Under the pieces are notes generated by a model. It was not told where the DNA came from and made no database searches. It saw only the letters and a program-made list of their open reading frames with translations. Position numbers and translations under genes: made by a program. 23,827 nt of DNA from JAVVUJ01 sp964582545 (GTDB lineage Bacteria > Bacillota > Clostridia > Peptostreptococcales > Anaerovoracaceae), in the NCBI GenBank assembly GCA_964582545.1, contig CAZOSB010000034.1, positions 1 to 23,827 of the forward strand. Reading direction: 5' to 3'. Each line of letters opens with the position of its first letter. Within the stretch, counting starts at the first letter, position 1. This document shows positions 7,358 through 16,079 of this stretch, piece by piece.

Positions 7358-8077
7358 ATGAATAAAATGATTTTAAAAGCCACATTGGCTATATGTTCGG
7401 TAATGATTATCGCAGCACCCATGCAGACCTTCGCCGCAGAAAAAAATGATACAAATCAAGCTTTAAAAGATTGGTTATATAAAAATTATGGTGTAGTAGT
7501 TACAAACCCTAATGTGAAACCGGAAGTAAAACCTCCTGTGGTGAAACCTCCCGTTTCAAAACCGCCGGTAACGAAGCCTGAGGCAAAACCTCCAGTAACA
7601 AAACCCGAGGCAAAACCACCGGTATCAAAGCCGCCTACAACTACACCGGAAGTGAAACCTCCCGTTTCTCAACCAGGCAATGATGAGCAATTGGCAGCCT
7701 ATGAGAAAAAAGTAGCAGAATTGGTAAATAAGGAGAGAACAGCCGCAGGTCTGGCTCCATTGAAAGTAAATTTACAGTTATCGCAGGTAGCCGAGAAAAA
7801 AGCTGAGGATATGAGAGATAAGAAATACTTTTCTCATAATTCTCCTACATATGGATCACCTTTTGACATGATGAAAAAATTCGGAATAAAGTATAAGACT
7901 GCCGGGGAAAACATAGCTAAAGGCCAGAAAACACCGGAAGCAGTTATGAAGGGATGGATGAATTCCGCTGGTCATAAGGCCAACATTATGAGTACTGGAT
8001 TTACAGAAATCGGTATCGGTTTTGTAACGGACAGCAAGGGAGACACTTACTGGGTGCAGATGTTTATTAAACCTTAA
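7358..8077 (+). CDS. Secreted CAP/SCP-domain protein (YkwD-like) with Pro-Lys-rich linker
   Basis: The protein has 239 residues. The ATG at 7358 is preferred to an in-frame ATG 39 bases upstream because AAAAGGAGA lies just before it and because it opens a clean signal peptide (MNKMILKATLAICSVMIIAA, cut after about A26 in TFA-AEK). Residues 54-105 are repeats of K-P-P-V-[VST]-K-P-type units, probably an extended spacer through the cell wall. Residues 112-239 are the CAP domain with the expected His160, Glu184, His206 and Glu217, plus phrases such as GENIAKG and GWMNSAGHKANIM. Bacterial CAP proteins are secreted and wall-associated, and some are linked to spore coat or germination; the biochemical role is unsettled. 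A strong terminator follows, so this looks monocistronic. Confidence 0.9.
   Translation: MNKMILKATLAICSVMIIAAPMQTFAAEKNDTNQALKDWLYKNYGVVVTNPNVKPEVKPPVVKPPVSKPPVTKPEAKPPVTKPEAKPPVSKPPTTTPEVKPPVSQPGNDEQLAAYEKKVAELVNKERTAAGLAPLKVNLQLSQVAEKKAEDMRDKKYFSHNSPTYGSPFDMMKKFGIKYKTAGENIAKGQKTPEAVMKGWMNSAGHKANIMSTGFTEIGIGFVTDSKGDTYWVQMFIKP
7520..7673 (+). repeat. Pro-Lys-Val tandem repeats in the CAP protein linker
   Basis: Degenerate units of 12-15 bases encode KPPV, SKPP, TKPEA and similar blocks, about eight in a row. The unit TKPEAKPPV occurs twice in succession. Length may vary between strains. Confidence 0.7.
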
Positions 8078-8151
8078 TATCTAAAGAATATATAGTATTT
8101 AAAAATATTTACTTGCTTTATAAAAAGCTCAAATATCAATACTGAACAACT

Positions 8152-8193
8152 AAAAAAACAAGAGAATTTCCATATGGTTTCTCTTGTTTTTTT
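8152..8193. terminator. Bidirectional intrinsic terminator
   Basis: AAAAAAACAAGAGAA (8152-8166) pairs exactly with TTCTCTTGTTTTTTT (8179-8193) across a 12-base loop. It has a run of seven T on + and, by symmetry, on -. It lies 75 bases after the CAP-protein stop codon and matches the standard stem plus U-tract pattern. Confidence 0.88.
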
Positions 8194-8256
8194 ATTATTC
8201 CCACATATCATCGGAGACCATGTGAGGTCAAATTAAAGAACGTACCTTACGGAGAG

Positions 8257-8275
8257 TAGCTCTTTAGGGGCTACA
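8257..8275 (+). promoter_or_regulatory. Hairpin in the leader of the omega-amidase gene
   Basis: GTAGCTC and GGGCTAC form a 7-bp helix (one G-U pair) with loop TTTAG. It is not followed by a T run, so it is not a terminator. It sits 117 bases before the omega-amidase start codon and may be part of a structured leader RNA; no class is recognised. Confidence 0.35.
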
Positions 8276-8391
8276 TTAGGAAATAGGAATCTATGATTCT
8301 GTCGTTTCCATGTTTTATATGTATTATTATAAATTTTATGTTACAATAAAAATGAATAAACCAAAAATGCCCAAAAATTAATGGAGGTTAA

Positions 8392-9198
8392 ATGATGTTT
8401 ACATTAGCTTTGTGTCAGATGAATGTTGGTACGGATAAAACACAAAACATTCAAAAAGCAGATCAGATGATCAGAGAGGCGGCTAAGGGAGGGGCAAATA
8501 TAGTATCTTTGCCTGAAATTTTTAATTGCCCATATTCTAACAAACATTTTCGAGAATTCGCAGAGGATAAAAATGGGGAAACTGTAAATTTTATGCATAC
8601 AATATCTCGAGAACTGAATCTTTATTTGGTGGGAGGATCCATTCCTGAGATCGATGATGATTTCATATATAACACCAGTTATATATTTAATCCTAAGGGA
8701 GAAATTATTGGAAAACACAGGAAGGTTCATTTATTTGATATACAGGTTAAAGGTGGAATTAGCTTTCAGGAGTCTTTGACTTTGACGGCGGGAAACAGCT
8801 CCACTGTAGTGGATACGGAGTTTGGCAAGATTGGTGTAGCCATTTGTTATGACGTTAGATTTCCTGAACTTTTTCGCAAAATGACTTTGGAGGGAGCAAA
8901 ACTCATCATATTGCCTGCCGCTTTTAATATGACCACCGGTCCAGCACACTGGGAACTGACTATGCGGGCAAGAGCTTTGGACAATCAAGTTTACTTTGCT
9001 GCAGCATCCCCTGCCCGCGATGTGAACAGCCCCTATGTAGCTTACGGCAATTCCTGTGTCGTATCCCCCTGGGGAGAATTTTGCGCAAAGACGGATTGGA
9101 AGGAAACCGTGCTTTATGCAAATATTGATTTTGACTATGTAAATGACATAAGAGACCAATTGCCCTTGCTAAAACATAGAAAACCGGAATGTTATTGA
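8392..9198 (+). CDS. Carbon-nitrogen hydrolase, omega-amidase (Nit2) type
   Basis: The protein has 268 residues and the nitrilase-superfamily triad: Glu42 in LPEIFNCPYSN, Lys111 in KHRKVHLFD, and Cys152 in AICYDVRFPEL. The phrase PE-x-FN-x-PY, the HLFDI motif, and GGISFQES closely resemble omega-amidase (Nit2/YafV), which hydrolyses 2-oxoglutaramate or 2-oxosuccinamate to the 2-oxoacid and ammonia. This closes the glutamine transaminase cycle and repairs alpha-keto acid amides. Two ATGs are in tandem: with GGAGG upstream, the first has 4-base and the second (8395) 7-base spacing, so 8395 may be the true start. No aminotransferase gene is adjacent. A foldable leader of about 200 bases precedes it. 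Confidence 0.9.
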   Translation: MMFTLALCQMNVGTDKTQNIQKADQMIREAAKGGANIVSLPEIFNCPYSNKHFREFAEDKNGETVNFMHTISRELNLYLVGGSIPEIDDDFIYNTSYIFNPKGEIIGKHRKVHLFDIQVKGGISFQESLTLTAGNSSTVVDTEFGKIGVAICYDVRFPELFRKMTLEGAKLIILPAAFNMTTGPAHWELTMRARALDNQVYFAAASPARDVNSPYVAYGNSCVVSPWGEFCAKTDWKETVLYANIDFDYVNDIRDQLPLLKHRKPECY

Positions 9199-9256
9199 GT
9201 AAATTTTTGAGAATGAAAATATGGATAATGGTAATAATCAATATAAAAAATATTTC

Positions 9257-9285
9257 TTTCAATTGAAATAAAAATGTAATATAAT
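9257..9285 (+). promoter_or_regulatory. Likely promoter of the nucleoside transporter operon
   Basis: A perfect TATAAT at 9280-9285 has TTTCAA 17 bases upstream (9257-9262), which shares three of six positions with the -35 consensus. The start codon is 47 bases downstream, after AAGGAGG. No purine riboswitch or other structured leader is visible in the 133-base gap. Confidence 0.5.
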
Positions 9286-9331
9286 AAATTTACTTAATAA
9301 TCTCGTAAATATTCATTTAAGGAGGAGAAGA

Positions 9332-10405
9332 ATGAGAAAATTTATTGCAATACTGCTTACGTTGGTCCTGGTACTGGGAATGGTTGCATGCGGAAATAGT
9401 AGCAAGGCAGAAACCTTTGAAATTGCTATGATTACCGATGTAGGTACCATAGACGACAAATCCTTTAATCAAGGAACTTGGGAGGGGATCGTATCCTTTG
9501 CTGAAAAGGAAGGGAAGACCCATAAATACTACAAACCTACAGAGCAAACTACCAATGCTTACTTAGATTCCATTGCGCTGGCAGTACAGGGCGGTGCTAA
9601 GGTTGTGGTAACACCGGGATATTTGTTTGAACCCCCTATTTTTCAGGCTCAGGATCAATATCCGGATGTGAAATTCGTTTTGATTGATGGATACCCCAAC
9701 AATGGCGATTATGCTAATTTTGAAGAAAAAACTGCGGACAATACAGTAGGCGTTAAATTTGCAGAAGAAGAATCTGGATATTTGGCAGGTTATGCTGCAG
9801 TGAAGGAAGGGTATACGAAGCTTGGTTTCATGGGCGGTATGGCTGTTCCTGCCGTAGTGCGTTTTGGATATGGATTCGTGCAGGGGGCTGAGGCTGCCGC
9901 AGATGAAATGGGTATTGAAGCTATAGAATTAAAATATCATTACACCGGAGGCTTTGATGCAACTCCGGAAGCGCAAACATTAGCCGCTTCTTGGTATGCA
10001 GGAGGTACGGAAGTGATCTTTGCATGTGGTGGCGCAGTTGGGAATTCTGTAATGTCAGCAGCTGCTGCAAAAGAAGGTAAGGTTATCGGTGTAGACGTGG
10101 ATCAGAGCAGTGAGTCCGAAACTGTAATTACTTCGGCTATGAAAGGACTAGGAGCTGCTGTAAGCGAAATGTTGACTCTGTACTATAAAGATCAGTTCCC
10201 AGGTGGTGAAAATTTGGTTTTAGATGCATCCTCAAATGGGGTATCTTTACCAATGGAAACTTCTAAATTTGAAGTATTTACACAGGATGAATACGATGCT
10301 GTATTTAGCAAGCTCGCATCGGGTTCCATTAAGTTATTAAAAGATGATGTGGAATCTGCTGCAAAGTTAGGAACGAATCTAGTAACAGTAATACCTGTTC
10401 AATAA
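9332..10405 (+). CDS. nupN: BMP/PnrA-family nucleoside-binding lipoprotein of an ABC transporter
   Basis: The 357-residue protein starts with a lipoprotein signal: MRK, a hydrophobic core and the lipobox M-V-A-C with Cys20 as the lipidated residue. The mature domain begins with AMITDVGTIDDKSFNQGTW, the hallmark of the Bmp family, and keeps SGYLAGYAA and GVDVDQS, the latter typical of the ligand site. Family members such as Treponema PnrA and B. subtilis NupN bind purine nucleosides. It is the extracellular receptor for the ATPase and two permeases that follow; gene order matches B. subtilis nupNOPQ, which is the basis for the symbol. The ribosome binding site AAGGAGG is near perfect. A hairpin after the stop likely keeps the receptor in excess over the membrane parts. 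Confidence 0.9.
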   Translation: MRKFIAILLTLVLVLGMVACGNSSKAETFEIAMITDVGTIDDKSFNQGTWEGIVSFAEKEGKTHKYYKPTEQTTNAYLDSIALAVQGGAKVVVTPGYLFEPPIFQAQDQYPDVKFVLIDGYPNNGDYANFEEKTADNTVGVKFAEEESGYLAGYAAVKEGYTKLGFMGGMAVPAVVRFGYGFVQGAEAAADEMGIEAIELKYHYTGGFDATPEAQTLAASWYAGGTEVIFACGGAVGNSVMSAAAAKEGKVIGVDVDQSSESETVITSAMKGLGAAVSEMLTLYYKDQFPGGENLVLDASSNGVSLPMETSKFEVFTQDEYDAVFSKLASGSIKLLKDDVESAAKLGTNLVTVIPVQ

Positions 10406-10438
10406 GTTAGAAACACAGAATTTAGCAACAAACTCTTT

Positions 10439-10470
10439 ACCCTCGGTTTAGTTTATACTTTGCCGAGGGT
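10439..10470 (+). terminator. Hairpin between receptor and ATPase genes
   Basis: ACCCTCGG (10439-10446) pairs perfectly with CCGAGGGT (10463-10470) across a 16-base loop, followed by CAAGTTTTATC. The U tract is short and displaced, so partial termination or protection of the upstream mRNA end is likelier than a full stop. Receptor genes of ABC operons commonly have such an element. Confidence 0.65.
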
Positions 10471-10559
10471 CAAGTTTTATCATTTGAAAAATACCAATTT
10501 CGTTCTTTCATAAAACTATTTACCTAAAATTAATTATTATTTTGAAAGGAAGACTGTCC

Positions 10560-12101
10560 ATGGATTTTGTCATTGAAATGTTGGGAATCACAAAAAAATT
10601 TCCGGGAATCGTCGCAAATGATAACATTACTCTACAATTAAAAAAAGGAGAAATTCATGCACTTCTAGGTGAGAACGGCGCGGGGAAATCCACCTTGATG
10701 AGTGTGTTATTTGGTATGTATCAACCAGAGGCGGGTACCATTAAAGTCAATGGCAAGGAGGTTAAAATTAACAATCCTAACGATGCTAACGACTTGGGTA
10801 TCGGTATGGTTCATCAGCACTTTAAGCTGGTGCATAACTTTACCGTGTTACAGAATATTATTTTAGGGGTGGAATCCACGAGGATGGGTCTACTGAAAAT
10901 GAATGAAGCGGAGGAAAAGGTACTTCAACTATCTGATCAATATGGGTTGAAAATTGCACCCCATGAAAAGGTAGAAGACATTACCGTGGGTATGCAACAA
11001 AGGGTAGAAATCTTAAAGATGTTGTACCGGGATAATGAAATTCTTATTTTTGATGAACCCACCGCTGTCTTAACACCACAGGAAATACATGAACTGATGA
11101 AGATCATGAAAAATCTTGCAGCAGAAGGAAAATCCATACTATTTATTACACACAAATTGAACGAAATTAAAGAAATAGCAAATAGATGTACCATTTTGAG
11201 AAAGGGAAAGTATATCAGTACCGTGGATGTTTCGACTACCTCTAAAGAAGAACTGTCGGAGTTGATGGTGGGTCGGAAAGTAAACTTTCAGTTGGAAAAA
11301 AATGAAAACAATCTTGGAGATGTGGTTTTAGAACTTCAAAACGTGAACGTAGTCTTAGGAAATCAAGGAAGAAAAGTAGTAAAAGACGTTTCTTTTCAGC
11401 TGCGGAGAGGAGAAATCCTCTGTGTTGCAGGCATCGATGGAAATGGACAATCAGAGCTTGTACAGGCAATAACCGGATTGACCAAGGTGTCTACAGGAAA
11501 AATAATTCTTTCAGGAACAGACATTACAGATGCTACCGTAAGGAATCGCAACAAAGCGGGTATGGCGCATATCCCGGAAGATCGACAGAAGGATGGACTG
11601 GTTTTAGACTACACCTTGGCAGAAAACTTGGTGCTTAAAAAATATTTTATTCCTCCCTTTCAGAAGCTGGGATTTATCAACTTTAGGGAGTTGGAAGCCT
11701 ATGGGGCACGGTTGGTGGAAAGTTTTGATATCAGGAGCGGAAAAGGAATCAAAACCCTTGCAAGAAGTATGTCAGGAGGGAATCAGCAAAAAGCAATTTT
11801 GGCTAGAGAAATAGATGTAGATCCGGAAGTATTAATAGCGGTTCAACCTACTCGAGGATTGGACGTAGGAGCGATAGAATATATTCATCATCAACTTTTA
11901 GCAAAGAGAGATGAAGGAAAAGCAATACTGCTGGTATCTTTGGAGCTAGATGAGGTTCTGAATGTAAGCGATCGGATTGTAGTCATGTATGAAGGGGAAA
12001 TAGTGGCAGATCTGAACCCCAAAGAGGTAACGCTTCAAGAATTGGGGCTTTATATGGCTGGATCTAAAAGAAAAGAGGTGAGTCAAAATGAAAAATCCTA
12101 A
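10560..12101 (+). CDS. nupO: Nucleoside ABC transporter ATPase with two nucleotide-binding domains
   Basis: The protein has 513 residues from the ATG at 10560, chosen over an in-frame TTG at 10542 because AAAGGAAG lies 7 bases before it. The first domain has Walker A GENGAGKST (37-45), a Q loop at MVHQHF, a divergent signature TVGMQQR and Walker B ILIFDEPTA. The second has the degenerate GIDGNGQSEL in place of Walker A, signature MSGGNQQK and LIAVQPTRGLD in place of a standard Walker B. This asymmetric tandem is the norm for the sugar and nucleoside class (RbsA, MglA, NupO), where only one site is fully active. It powers import through the two permeases. The 3' end overlaps the next gene by 14 bases, indicating translational coupling. 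Confidence 0.93.
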   Translation: MDFVIEMLGITKKFPGIVANDNITLQLKKGEIHALLGENGAGKSTLMSVLFGMYQPEAGTIKVNGKEVKINNPNDANDLGIGMVHQHFKLVHNFTVLQNIILGVESTRMGLLKMNEAEEKVLQLSDQYGLKIAPHEKVEDITVGMQQRVEILKMLYRDNEILIFDEPTAVLTPQEIHELMKIMKNLAAEGKSILFITHKLNEIKEIANRCTILRKGKYISTVDVSTTSKEELSELMVGRKVNFQLEKNENNLGDVVLELQNVNVVLGNQGRKVVKDVSFQLRRGEILCVAGIDGNGQSELVQAITGLTKVSTGKIILSGTDITDATVRNRNKAGMAHIPEDRQKDGLVLDYTLAENLVLKKYFIPPFQKLGFINFRELEAYGARLVESFDIRSGKGIKTLARSMSGGNQQKAILAREIDVDPEVLIAVQPTRGLDVGAIEYIHHQLLAKRDEGKAILLVSLELDEVLNVSDRIVVMYEGEIVADLNPKEVTLQELGLYMAGSKRKEVSQNEKS

Positions 12102-13221
12102 AAAATCATGGAACAATTTAGGAGAAGCGGAAGGATTCCACCAAGTTTTGTCTTCTCTTTTTGCCATAAGCGTCGGTCTATTGTTTGGCTTTTTCGTCTT
12201 GCTACTAAGCAACCCCGCACAAGCCTTTGAAGGCCTTATCATCATACTCAAAGGTGGGTTTAGCACAGGGGCAAAAGGCATGGGACAAGTTCTGTATTTT
12301 GCCACGCCATTGATCCTCACAGGCCTATCCGTAGGTTTTGCCTTTAAAACAGGCTTATTTAACATCGGAGCATCCGGACAGTTTCTCATGGGAGCATTGG
12401 GTGCGGTATATATCGGCGTAAAGTGGACCTTTTTACCAGCGCCCTTGCATTGGATTGTGGCACTGATAGGTGCGACCCTCTTGGGAGGTTTATGGGGGCT
12501 GATTCCAGGAGTTCTGAAGGCTTACTTTAATGTGCACGAAGTTATCGCTACCATCATGATGAATTATATCGGTCTATATACGGTGAATCATTTGGTGAAG
12601 CAAACCGTATACGATTCAAAAAAGGCACTTTCCCTAGATGTTGCTTCCTCTGCGGAGCTTCCAAAGGCAGGGTTGGATTATGTGTTTTACAATACATTGG
12701 GAGGCAACAAGGATGTGTCTACCGTAAATGCAGGATTTTTTATTGCCATAGCCGTGGCAATCGGTATCTATTTCTTGCTGAACAAAACGATTTTGGGATA
12801 TGAGCTAAAGGCTTGTGGTTTAAACAGAAATGCGGCCAAGTACGCAGGGATTAACGAGAAGAGAAGGATGGTATTGTCCATGACCATCGCTGGCATGTTG
12901 TCTGGTTTGGGAGGGGGTCTACTCTACTTGTCAGGTGTCAATGGGCGGCATATCAAAGTGGTAGACATTCTGGCACCGGAGGGATTCTACGGTATTTCCG
13001 TGGCTCTGTTGGGATTGTCAAACCCTATTGGCATTATCTTCTCGGCTCTCTTTATCGCCTATATGATGTTGGGGGGAAACTATTTACAAACTTTGAACTT
13101 CGTACCTGAGGTCATCGATATTATCATAGCCTGCATCATTTATTTCAGCGCTTTTTCCTTGTTCTTTAAAAGTATATGGCCTAAAATTTTTAGGGGGAAA
13201 AAAGGAGGTGCGACCCTATGA
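12088..13221 (+). CDS. nupP: Nucleoside ABC transporter permease, first subunit
   Basis: The 377-residue protein has about nine to ten hydrophobic segments and belongs to the RbsC/LivH-type permease family (BPD_transp_2). Recognisable phrases are LTGLSVGFAFKTGLFNIG-type near residue 90, NVHEVIATIMMNY, NRNAAKYAGIN and LAPEGFYGISVALLG. It forms the membrane channel with the following permease. Its start lies inside the ATPase gene (GAGGTGAG before ATG) and its stop TGA overlaps the next ATG by four bases. Confidence 0.92.
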   Translation: MKNPKKSWNNLGEAEGFHQVLSSLFAISVGLLFGFFVLLLSNPAQAFEGLIIILKGGFSTGAKGMGQVLYFATPLILTGLSVGFAFKTGLFNIGASGQFLMGALGAVYIGVKWTFLPAPLHWIVALIGATLLGGLWGLIPGVLKAYFNVHEVIATIMMNYIGLYTVNHLVKQTVYDSKKALSLDVASSAELPKAGLDYVFYNTLGGNKDVSTVNAGFFIAIAVAIGIYFLLNKTILGYELKACGLNRNAAKYAGINEKRRMVLSMTIAGMLSGLGGGLLYLSGVNGRHIKVVDILAPEGFYGISVALLGLSNPIGIIFSALFIAYMMLGGNYLQTLNFVPEVIDIIIACIIYFSAFSLFFKSIWPKIFRGKKGGATL

Positions 13222-14177
13222 ACATACTATTTCTCGTATTTCAGCAGATGATGTTTTTCTCAATTCCCCTCCTGATCGTTGCTTTGGGAGGCATGTTTAC
13301 GGAACGCAGTGGAGTGACCAACATCGCCTTGGATGGTATGATGATCATGGGGGCTTTTACAGGGATATTCTTCATCAACCGTATGCAGGGAACGCTGTCG
13401 GGGCAAGGGCTATTGTTGATTGCAATCCTCATTGCAGTGGTAACGGGCATTGTATTTTCTCTGCTGTTGGCCTTTTCCGCAATCAATATGAAGGCTGATC
13501 AGATTATTGGTGGAACGGCTATCAACATGATGGCACCTGCACTGGCAATCTTTGTGGCCAGAATGATTCAAACCAATGGAGTCCAGCAGGTCACTTTTAT
13601 TGACACCTTCAGGATTCCGTCGGTGCCAATATTGGGAGATATTCCAATAATTGGGGGATTGTTCTTTCAAAACGTTTATATAACCACTTATTTAGGCATT
13701 TTGATTCTGATTATTTCCATAGTGGTACTATATAAGACAAAGTTTGGGTTGCGCTTGCGAGCGTGTGGAGAGCATCCACATGCGGCAGACTCTGTGGGGA
13801 TCAACGTGTACAAGATGCGTTATGCTGGGGTGATGATTTCCGGGGGTCTGGCAGGCTTAGGGGGAGTGGTATTTGTTATACCTACCTCTACGAATTTTAA
13901 CGCAACCGTTGCGGGATATGGATTCTTGGCATTAGCGGTCATGATCTTCGGTCAATGGAAGCCCCTTAGAATATTTTTTGCGGCATTGTTTTTCGGTTTG
14001 ATGAAAACCATCGCATCTGCATATTCCGTAATTCCGATTTTAGCTACAGCACCCATACCCAGCGATGTCTATAAGATGATTCCCTTTATCGCCACCTTGT
14101 TGGTTTTGGCTTTTAGCTCCAAATCATCCATGGCGCCAAAGGCTATCGCCGTACCCTATGATAAAGGTTCAAGATAA
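13218..14177 (+). CDS. nupQ: Nucleoside ABC transporter permease, second subunit
   Basis: The 319-residue protein has about eight to nine hydrophobic segments and family phrases ERSGVTNIALDGMM, MKADQIIGGTAINM, GLRLRACGEHPHAADSVGIN and FLALAVMIFGQW. The ATGA overlap with the preceding permease and a ribosome binding site (AAAGGAGG) inside that gene's end indicate coupled translation and equal subunit supply. Gene pair and order match nupPQ. No clear terminator follows within the 83 bases to the radical SAM gene. Confidence 0.92.
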   Translation: MNILFLVFQQMMFFSIPLLIVALGGMFTERSGVTNIALDGMMIMGAFTGIFFINRMQGTLSGQGLLLIAILIAVVTGIVFSLLLAFSAINMKADQIIGGTAINMMAPALAIFVARMIQTNGVQQVTFIDTFRIPSVPILGDIPIIGGLFFQNVYITTYLGILILIISIVVLYKTKFGLRLRACGEHPHAADSVGINVYKMRYAGVMISGGLAGLGGVVFVIPTSTNFNATVAGYGFLALAVMIFGQWKPLRIFFAALFFGLMKTIASAYSVIPILATAPIPSDVYKMIPFIATLLVLAFSSKSSMAPKAIAVPYDKGSR

Positions 14178-14207
14178 ATGCCAGAAATCGGCGAAGTATC
14201 TGCTGAG

Positions 14208-14236
14208 TCAATTAATCAATTTCAATCAATCAATTT
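14208..14236 (+). repeat. Cluster of CAAT repeats before the ygiQ-like gene
   Basis: Five CAAT units occur within 29 bases, most as TCAAT with 4-8 base spacing. The cluster ends 25 bases before the ATG of the radical SAM gene. It could be an operator or a simple AT-rich repeat; there is no evidence for either beyond the pattern. Confidence 0.3.
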
Positions 14237-14260
14237 ATAAAATGAAAGTAAAGGACAAGA

Positions 14261-16060
14261 ATGAATTTTTTACCTATCAATAAACAAGATATGCTGGAAA
14301 GAGGATGGGAAATACCGGATTTTGTGGTGGTTACAGGGGATGCCTACGTAGACCATCCCTCTTTTGGTATTGCCATAATCAGTAGATACTTAGAAGCACG
14401 GGGCTTTAAGGTCTGCGCATTATCACAGCCGGACTGGAAGTCTGCGGAAGATTTTCAGCGGTTTGGGAAACCCAGATTGGGGTTCTTAATCAGCTCTGGA
14501 AACGTAGATTCTATGGTCAACCACTTTTCGGTCATGAAAAAAAGGCGTAGGACAGACAGTTATTCTCCAGGGGGTCAGGTTGGCAGAAGGCCGGATCGAG
14601 CGCTCATCGTATACAGCCAGCGAGCCAGAGAGGCCTACAAGGATGTACCCATCATCTTGGGCGGTTTAGAAGCCAGCCTCAGGCGTCTTGCCCATTATGA
14701 CTATTGGGACAACAAGGTGAGGCGATCTATTTTGTTGGATGCCAAGGCTGATTTGTTGGTATACGGCATGGGGGAAAAAACCATAGGAGAAATTGCGGAA
14801 GCCTTAGAAAGTGGAATTTCCATCGGAGATATAAAATGGGTAAAAGGTACTGTTTTTAAGGTAAAGGAAAAGGAACTTGGTGATCTGGATGCTCCCATTT
14901 TTCTGCCGGACTACTCAACCATTTCCGCCTCGGACGGGAAAAAACTCTATGCCAAAAGCTTTCAATTGCAATATGAAAACAATGACTCTGCCTATGGGAA
15001 AACCTTGCTGGAACCTTACACGGAGCAGCTATATGTGGCTCAAAATCCACCGCAAGAACCTTTGAAAAAGGAAGAGCTAGATTCAGTTTATGAACTGCCC
15101 TATATGGGTTATGCTCATCCTATGTATGAGACCATGGGTGGGGTACCTGCCATTGAAGAAGTAAAATTTAGCTTGGTATCCAGTCGTGGATGTTTTGGTG
15201 GGTGTGGGTTCTGTGCTTTAACTTACCACCAAGGCAAGCATGTGCAGGGACGTAGCAAGACCTCCATAGTGCAGGAAGCCATTAGAATGACACAGCGGGA
15301 GGATTTCAAGGGATATATTCACGATGTTGGGGGACCTACCGCCAATTTTAGAAAACCTGCATGCGTTAAGCAAGAAAAGTCGGGAACTTGCACACACCGA
15401 GATTGTCTCTTCCCTCAACCATGCAATAACTTGCAGGTGGAGCATGGGGAATATTTGGACATTCTCAGAGAACTGCGAAATTTAGACAAAGTAAAAAAGG
15501 TCTTTATTCGCTCAGGTCTACGATTTGATTACTTGATGAAAGATCGAGATGTCACATTTATGGAAGAACTCTGTGAGCATCATGTCAGCGGAACCTTGAA
15601 GGTGGCTCCGGAGCATTCGGAGCATGAGGTGTTGCGTTTGATGAGAAAACCCCCGATTCAAGTGTTTGATCGATTTGCAAAGGAGTACAAGGCTATAAAT
15701 AAACGATTGGGCAAGAAGCAGTATCTCATTCCATACTTCATATCTTCTCATCCTGGCAGCACCTTGGAGTCCGCGGTGAAGCTGATGGAATATTTAAAGA
15801 AGACAGGATTTGTGCCTGATCAGGTACAGGATTTTTATCCCACGCCGGGTACCTTGTCCACTTGTATGTTTTACGCGGAAATGGATCCCCTCACGGGAGA
15901 GAGCGTATATGTTCCCAAGGATCCTGAGGAAAAGAATATGCAGAGAGCCTTGCTTCACTTTCATAAGCCGGAAAACAAAAGGTTGGTTCAGAAGGCATTG
16001 CAATTAACCGGAAAAATAAGCAGCAATGAATCGGACAAATTGAATCGCAGGAGAAAATAA
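14261..16060 (+). CDS. YgiQ-family radical SAM protein (UPF0313)
   Basis: The protein has 599 residues. An N-terminal domain of about 290 residues, with PGGQVGRRPDRALIVY and IILGGLEASLRR typical of the family, precedes the radical SAM core. The cluster motif is C311-x3-C315-x2-C318 in SSRGCFGGCGFCALT. Further on, C368, C377, C382 and C388 form a conserved-looking set (C-x8-C-x4-C-x5-C) that may hold a second cluster. The end contains HPGSTLES and the QDFYPTPGT motif. YgiQ is widespread in anaerobes and enterobacteria, yet its substrate is unknown. The fold resembles methylthiotransferases and B12-type radical SAM enzymes. It is followed after 19 bases by the DNA methyltransferase gene. AAAGGACAAG precedes the ATG. 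Confidence 0.92.
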   Translation: MNFLPINKQDMLERGWEIPDFVVVTGDAYVDHPSFGIAIISRYLEARGFKVCALSQPDWKSAEDFQRFGKPRLGFLISSGNVDSMVNHFSVMKKRRRTDSYSPGGQVGRRPDRALIVYSQRAREAYKDVPIILGGLEASLRRLAHYDYWDNKVRRSILLDAKADLLVYGMGEKTIGEIAEALESGISIGDIKWVKGTVFKVKEKELGDLDAPIFLPDYSTISASDGKKLYAKSFQLQYENNDSAYGKTLLEPYTEQLYVAQNPPQEPLKKEELDSVYELPYMGYAHPMYETMGGVPAIEEVKFSLVSSRGCFGGCGFCALTYHQGKHVQGRSKTSIVQEAIRMTQREDFKGYIHDVGGPTANFRKPACVKQEKSGTCTHRDCLFPQPCNNLQVEHGEYLDILRELRNLDKVKKVFIRSGLRFDYLMKDRDVTFMEELCEHHVSGTLKVAPEHSEHEVLRLMRKPPIQVFDRFAKEYKAINKRLGKKQYLIPYFISSHPGSTLESAVKLMEYLKKTGFVPDQVQDFYPTPGTLSTCMFYAEMDPLTGESVYVPKDPEEKNMQRALLHFHKPENKRLVQKALQLTGKISSNESDKLNRRRK

Positions 16061-16079
16061 AGGATGGAAAAAATTTAGA

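Larger units (their letters stand above)
8078..8391. other. 314-base gap: terminator, then a leader that can fold
   Basis: The first part contains the terminator of the CAP gene. From about 8200 to 8300 the sequence is less AT-rich than typical spacer and holds several possible helices: CACAT/ATGTG (8202-8224), GTAGCTC/GGGCTAC with a five-base loop (8257-8275), and GAATC/GATTC with a three-base loop (8288-8300). From 8300 to 8391 it is AT-rich and leads to GGAGG and the omega-amidase start. No known riboswitch class could be recognised by eye. Confidence 0.5.

Noticed and set aside
8200..8300. Possible glutamine, purine, glycine or guanidine riboswitch
   Set aside because: None of the conserved core sequences of these classes that I know is present in the right order; only generic helices are seen.
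8404..9262. Several open frames on the - strand opposite the omega-amidase gene
   Set aside because: They lie antisense to a gene with an intact catalytic triad, and show no family motifs or ribosome binding sites.
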